64,000 bases of DNA. It comes from Aphelocoma coerulescens. Lineage: Eukaryota > Chordata > Aves > Passeriformes > Corvidae. This document shows, piece after piece, positions 59,101 to 64,000 of the stretch. The translations under genes were made by a program, and so were the position numbers. Location: positions 79,537,055-79,601,054 of the forward strand of contig NC_091017.1 of NCBI RefSeq assembly GCF_041296385.1, written 5' to 3'. Below the pieces are notes generated by a model. It searched no databases, was not told the origin of the DNA, and saw nothing but the letters and a program-made list of their open reading frames with translations. Numbering within the stretch: position 1 is the first letter of the stretch; the number at the start of each line of letters is the position of its first letter.

Positions 59101-60550
59101 GTGTGCTTTAGGCAGTCCCCATGTATTATGGTGAAATTCCTTGCCAACTGGCTGATGGACCTGGCTCGCCGCTGTCATTAGCCCTCCGGAAGTATTACAG
59201 GACTCTGTGACGAAGCCTTTACCTTTTCCATTTGAACGTGCCGTCCAGGTTGTCTTCGGCAACGGCCGGGTAGTTGCAGTGAGTTGCGGAGGGAGGGAGG
59301 AGCGAGGGCCCACTCAAGTTTTGGCAATGCCGCATCACCTCGTCTCCTCTTAACCCAGGTATACTCTGTGACGATGGCGTTGGCCTCAGAGCGTGGCCAA
59401 AGCGTGCGGCCTGAGGAGGCCAGCCTTGTTAGGAGACGGTGAGTGGCAGAATTGACGGGTTTTGGCTGAGGTGCCACTAAGTTCATGCACTGATGTTTGT
59501 CTGGTTTTCTTTATTGTAGCTGACTAAGAGAGAACCAGCCCGGTGAAGGCACGAGCTTCCCGCATGGTGATGCAGCCTTCTTTTGCACCCGAGGCAGATT
59601 GACATCCCCAGACATCCAAGAGAGATAAGTTGAGACCTGTGACCCACAGTAGGGGTGAAAGCGGGGTGTTGAGTTGGGACTCACCAGGAGGTATTTTTGA
59701 GTCAGATTTGGAGGTGGGGATACCCAAGAAGCGGCCCCTTAGGCCCCATAAAGCTTAAGTCTTGCTTTTGATCACAGTGCCGAGGTGCGCAGGGCAGAGC
59801 AGGCCTGGTACGTGTCACCTGTCTATTGTGCGTTCTCTGTCTTTTGTGCATCTCATGTCACAGGTCTTCTGCCTTAGCCCTTTGAGATGCTTATCGCAAA
59901 CGCTGGGCATTATTCTTAGCGTCTCTGTTCTTGGTGTTCCTCAGTGTGGTGCCGATACCATTGATCCTTTGACTCGTGAGCTTGGAGGTGCATCAGGATC
60001 ACGTCTCTCTTCAGTGATGTTGAGTCGGGTGTCTTTTCAGCTCTTGTTCTGAGCTGCATTGTCAGCTGAGCCCTGCAATGATCCATTATAGAGGATGAAG
60101 GCTTGTAAGAATGTGAAGCTAGCTAGAGGATTCCACCCGTCCAATTCTCGGGCATCCATCTTTGCGGTTCTTGGAATAAGCCCTTCTGTTATCATCCTCC
60201 TCTGCCAGGGTTCTTGCAGCCTTGTTGGCTCACCGTCGGTCTCGCCGTGGTCATCTCATTCCTCATTTGCTCGGTCCTTGTGATCATCTAGCCTAGAGTT
60301 TTCTCTCCTTGTTGTGTCCCCTTGTTTGTCATCTTCTGTGTCACGGGTGCCTGAGTGGGTTTGGCCCAGAGCTGCTCTTCCCTGATGCATACTGTGGAGT
60401 ATGGGTGTAATAGGACAAGGCCTGGGGATGTGGAATTTGTGGTGTAGGTTGTAGTTTGGCCTCAAGATGGTATTCCTAGACTCATACAGGATGGCTGGAG
60501 CTGTGAAGTTCTAATGCAGCTCTTTGACTTTTGTCATCATTTTCTTGCAG
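56185..60550 (+). repeat. Higher-order repeat copy 2 (M9-M10-M11, 4366 bp)
   Basis: M9 56185-57500 (1316), M10 57501-58831 (1331) and M11 58832-60550 (long, 1719). Sequence order and module edges match copy 1 almost base for base. One visible difference is a 6-bp deletion in E4 of M11 ('gacgatggcgttgg' against 'gacgatgacgatggcgttgg' in M8). Confidence 0.95.
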
Positions 60551-63500
60551 ATGCAGACGGATTAAATCTGCGGCAGAGCGCCCCATACCGGGTGAGGGGG
60601 TTCCCACCTGAAGGTCAGTCACTGTTTGTCTTTGCAGGGCAAACATAAATGGTGGCTGTGTTACAGGATTGTTCTTTGTCTTTGTTCTTAGGAGGTAAAG
60701 CCAGATCTTAGCAGTCAAGGTCAAGTGAATGAGGTAAGAAGTCACTGGTGGAAAGAACCACTTGTTATGCCTTGGGTGCCAAGTTCTGGTACAGCTCTAA
60801 GCATCCATTGTCATTTGTGTGTTTCAGGTAGTCCCCTTGTATTACACCGAACTCCTCGCCGACTGGCTGACAGACTTGTCTTGCCGCCCTCCTGAGTCCT
60901 CCGCAAGTATCACGGGACTCTGCGATGAAGCCTTTACCTTTTCCATGCGAAGGTACCGTCCCGGTAGCCTTTGGCGACGGCCGAGGAGTTGCGGGAAGTC
61001 GGGGAGGGAGGGGGGGGAGGGAGGGTCTGCTCAAGTTTCAGCAGTCCCGCATCACCTCCTCTCCTCTTAACTCAGGTGTACCCTGCGATGGCGGTATCGG
61101 CCTCGGGGCGTGGCCAAAGCGTGGGGCCCAAGGACCCCGGCCTTCTTAGGAGACGGTGAGTAGTGGAACTGTTGGGGGCTTGGCCAATGTGCCACGAAGT
61201 TCGTGTACTGATGTTTGGTTTTCTTTATTGTAGCCGTCTAAAAGACAAAAGCCCGGCGATGGTAGGAGCTTCCAGGATGGTGAGGCGGTCTTCTTTTGCG
61301 TCCCAGGTGGATTCACATCTCAGGACGTCTGAGAGATAAGTCAAGAGGATGAAAGCGGAGTATCGAGTCGGGCCTCGCCGGGAGGGATTTTTGCGTCAGC
61401 TTTGGAGATGGGGATACCCAAGAAGGGGCGCCTTAGCCCGCATAAAGTGAAAGTCTCACATTTGATGACAATGCTGAGGTGCGCAGGGCAGAGCAATCGG
61501 AGTGCATGTTGTGTCACTTGTCTATAGTGCATGCCATGTCTTTTGGGTGTCCTGTGTCACAGGTCTTTTGCCTTAGCCCTTTGATGTGCTTGCAGTCATG
61601 CTTTCCACCCTGAGTTCTCTCTCCTTGTTGTATCCTCTCGTTTGTCATCTCCTCTGTCATGGGTGCCTGCATGGGTTTGGCCCAGAGCTGCTCTGCCCTG
61701 CTGCATACCCTGGCATATAGGTGTAATAGAACAAGGCTTGGGGACTTGAAATTTGTAATGTAGGGTGCAGTTTGTCCTCTAGTTGATATTTTTAGATTGT
61801 CAGAAGATGGCTGGAGCTGTGAAGTTCTCATGCAGCCCTTTGACTTTTGTCATCACTTTCTTGCAGATGCAGACGGATTAAATCCGTGGCAGAGCGCCCC
61901 ATACCGGGTGAGGGGGTTCCCACAGGAAGGTCGGTCACTGTTTGTGTTTCCTCAGCAAGTGTAACTGGTGGCTTTGTTACGGCATTGTTCTTTGTCTTTG
62001 TTCTTAGGAGGTAAAGCCAGATCTCGGCAGTCAAGGTCAAGTGAATGAGGTAAGAAGTCACTGGTGGAAAGAACCACTTGGTATTCCTTGGGTGTCAAGT
62101 TCTGGTACAGCTCTAAGCATCCACTGTCATTTGTGTGTTTCAGGCGGTCCCCTTGTATTACACGGAAACCCCTCATCGACTGGCTGATGGACCTGGCTCG
62201 CTGCCCTTGTGAGTCCTCTGCAAGTATCATGGGACTCTGCGATGAAGCCTTTACCTTTTCCATGCGAAGGTACCGTCTGGGTAGCCTTCAGCAACGGCCG
62301 AGGAGTTGCAGCATGTCGGGGAGGGAGGAGGGACAAGGGTCCACTCAAGTTTCAGCAATGCTGCATAACCTCGTCTCCACTCAACCCAGGTATACCCTGC
62401 GATGATGGCGTCGGCCTTGGAGCGCGGCCAGAGCGTGCGGCCTGAGGACCCGGGCTCTCTTAGTGAACGGTGAGTAGTGGAATTGTTGGGTTTTGGCTGA
62501 CATGCCACTAAGCTCATATACTGATGTTTGGTTGTCTTTATTGTAGCTGACTGAGAGACAATAGCCTGGCAATGGCAGGAGCTTCTGGGCCGGCGAGAGG
62601 CCGCCTTCTTTTGCGCCCCAGGAAGATTCACATCCCCAGATGTCCGAGAGATAAGTTGAGGGATATGACCCACGGAGGGAATGAAAGCGGGGTGTGGGGC
62701 CGGGTCTCTCGGGGAGGGAGTTTTGAGTCAGCTTTGGAGATGGGGATGTCCAAGAAGGGGCCCCTTAGCCCGCATAATGGGAAAGCCTCACATTTGATCG
62801 CCATGCTGAGGTGCGCAGGGCAGAGCAATCGCAGTGCATGTTGTGTCACTTGTCTATTGTGCATGCCGTGTCTTTTGGGCATCTTGTGTCACAGGTCTTT
62901 TGCCTTAGTCCTTTGATGTGCTTGCAGTCATGCTTTTTTCCGATAGTTCTCTCTCCTCGTTGCATCCCCTCTTTTGTCGTCTCCTGTGTCACGGGTGCCT
63001 GCATTGGTTTGGCCCAGAGCTGCTCTGCCCTGCTGCATACCCTGGCATATAGGTGTAATAGAACAAGGCCCAAGGCCTTTAAATCCATAATGTATGGTGT
63101 AGCCTGGCCTCTAGATGATATTCCTAGATTGTCCCAAGATGGCTGGAGCTGTGAAGTTCTCATGCAGCCCTTTGACTTTTGTCATCACTTTCTTGCAGAC
63201 GCAGACAGATTAAATCCGTGGCAGAGCGCCCCATACCAGGTGAGGGGGTTTCCTGCAGGAAGGTCAGTCACCGTTTGTTTGCGGGGCAAGTGTAATTGGT
63301 GGCTGTGTTACAGCATTGTTCTTTGTCTTTGTTTTTAGGAGGTAATGCCAGATCTCAGCAGTCAAAGTCGAGTTCGTGAGGTAAGTGGTGACCGGTGTAC
63401 TGAACTGGTTGTTATTGTTTCAATGCCATGTTCTGGCACTCTAAGCTTTAAGCATCCATTGTCATTTGTGTGCTTTAGGCAGTCCCCATGTATTATGGTG

Positions 63501-64000
63501 AAACTCCTTGCCAACTGGCTGATGGACCTGGCTCGCCGCTGTTGTTAGCCTGCCGGAAGTATTACAGGACTCTGTGAGGAAGCCTTTACCTTTTCCATTT
63601 GAACGTGCCGTCCAGGTTGCCTTCGGCAACGGCCGGGTAGTTGCAGTGAGTTGCGGAGGGAGGGAGGAGCGAGGGCCCACTCAAGTTTCGGCAATGCCGC
63701 ATCACCTCGTCTCCTCTTAACCTAGGTATACTCTGTGACGATGACGATGGCGTTGGCCTCAGAGCGTGGCCAAAGCGTGCGGCCTGAGGAGGCCAGCCTT
63801 GTTAGGAGACGGTGAGTGGCAGAATTGACGGGTTTTGGCTGAGGTGCCACTAAGTTCATGCACTGATGTTTGTCTGGTTTTCTTTATTGTAGCTGACTAA
63901 GAGAGAACCAGCCCGGTGAAGGCACGAGCTTCCCGCATGGTGATGCAGCCTTCTTTTGCACCCGAGGCAGATTGACATCCCCAGACATCCAAGAGATAAG
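60551..64000 (+). repeat. Higher-order repeat copy 3, cut by the window (M12-M13-M14)
   Basis: M12 60551-61866 (1316), M13 61867-63198 (1332) and M14 from 63199, interrupted at 64000 just after E5. The end of M13 and the start of M14 (about 62937-63200) differ from copies 1 and 2 and resemble the neighbouring monomer type instead. The array clearly goes on to the right. Confidence 0.93.

Larger units (their letters stand above)
43204..64000 (+). repeat. Tandem array of exon-bearing monomers (at least 14 plus leader)
   Basis: The landmark 'atgcagacggattaaat', preceded by an acceptor in all but one copy, recurs 14 times, at 44451, 45765, 47065, 48376, 50080, 51814, 53129, 54460, 56185, 57501, 58832, 60551, 61867 and 63199 (spacings 1300-1332 or 1704-1734). 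All copies are head to tail on the plus strand. Each carries five modules with splice-like edges: E1 about 41 nt, E2 42, E3 65, E4 80, E5 about 46. The left copies are diverged and the right copies nearly identical. The array continues past the window edge. I do not recognise the family. Confidence 0.95.

Noticed and set aside
53513..62673. Identical 140-codon minus-strand open frames repeated at 4.37 kb intervals
   Set aside because: Their identity follows from the near-identity of the DNA in the higher-order repeat. They cross the plus-strand splice-like modules in antisense and show no domain or start context of their own.
62811..63338. 175-codon plus-strand open frame in the last full monomer
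   Set aside because: It runs through intron-like sequence into E1 and is interrupted or shorter in the corresponding copies at 54.1 and 58.5 kb, so it looks like read-through and not a gene.
43204..64000. Array as the chicken-type MHM or W-linked XhoI/EcoRI satellite
   Set aside because: Unit lengths (1.3, 1.7 and 4.37 kb) and the exon-like content do not fit what I know of those repeats (MHM about 2.2 kb, W satellites built from short ~21-bp units). I cannot assign a chromosome from sequence alone.
1..64000. tRNA, rRNA, snRNA or microRNA genes
   Set aside because: I looked for tRNA A/B boxes, rRNA landmarks and snRNA motifs and found none that I could support by eye; a covariance-model scan would be needed to exclude small ones.

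Overview
The window is nuclear DNA from a bird, probably a passerine or another neoavian. It is littered with 3'-end fragments of the avian CR1 LINE on both strands and carries solo LTRs of the short avian ERVK and ERVL-like kinds with intact target-site duplications. There is no operon structure, and no long open frame that I recognise as a host protein. I saw no rRNA, tRNA or CRISPR array.

Layout. From 1 to about 33.1 kb the sequence looks intergenic or intronic. It holds about 25 CR1 fragments, a 1.35 kb LTR (25494-26842), a 568 bp solo LTR (18009-18576) and a second copy of that LTR (27776-28624) with an ERVK solo LTR nested inside it. At 33.12-33.46 kb there is a CpG island ending in an exon-like segment with a perfect donor site (33245), so it may be a real promoter; an antisense ERVK solo LTR lies just downstream. 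From 34 to 40 kb there is mostly unique, AT-richer sequence with one CR1 fragment. From 40.2 to 42.1 kb there are two degenerate minisatellites and a 23-base C tract.

The striking part is 42.5-64.0 kb. A compact promoter-like block (ZNF143/Staf-type motif 42541, TATA box 42576, initiator 42606) precedes two exon-like segments with good splice sites. These lead on the same strand into a tandem array of at least 14 monomers plus a diverged leader. Monomers are about 1.31-1.33 kb (short) or 1.70-1.73 kb (long, with about 400 bp extra). From about 50.85 kb to the right edge they form a near-identical 4.37 kb higher-order repeat of short-short-long monomers, running off the window. Each monomer holds five short modules (about 41, 42, 65, 80 and 46 nt) bordered by AG acceptors and GT donors that persist even between strongly diverged copies. 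The array therefore looks like an amplified block of exons, not an ordinary satellite.

How it may work. The simplest reading is one transcription unit, starting near 42.6 kb, whose body is a tandemly amplified exon cassette. No single chain of reading phases stays open through all modules in all copies. A spliced long non-coding RNA, or a decayed multi-exon gene fragment amplified as a satellite, therefore fits better than a simple repetitive protein. I do not recognise the family. Splice-junction reads would decide.
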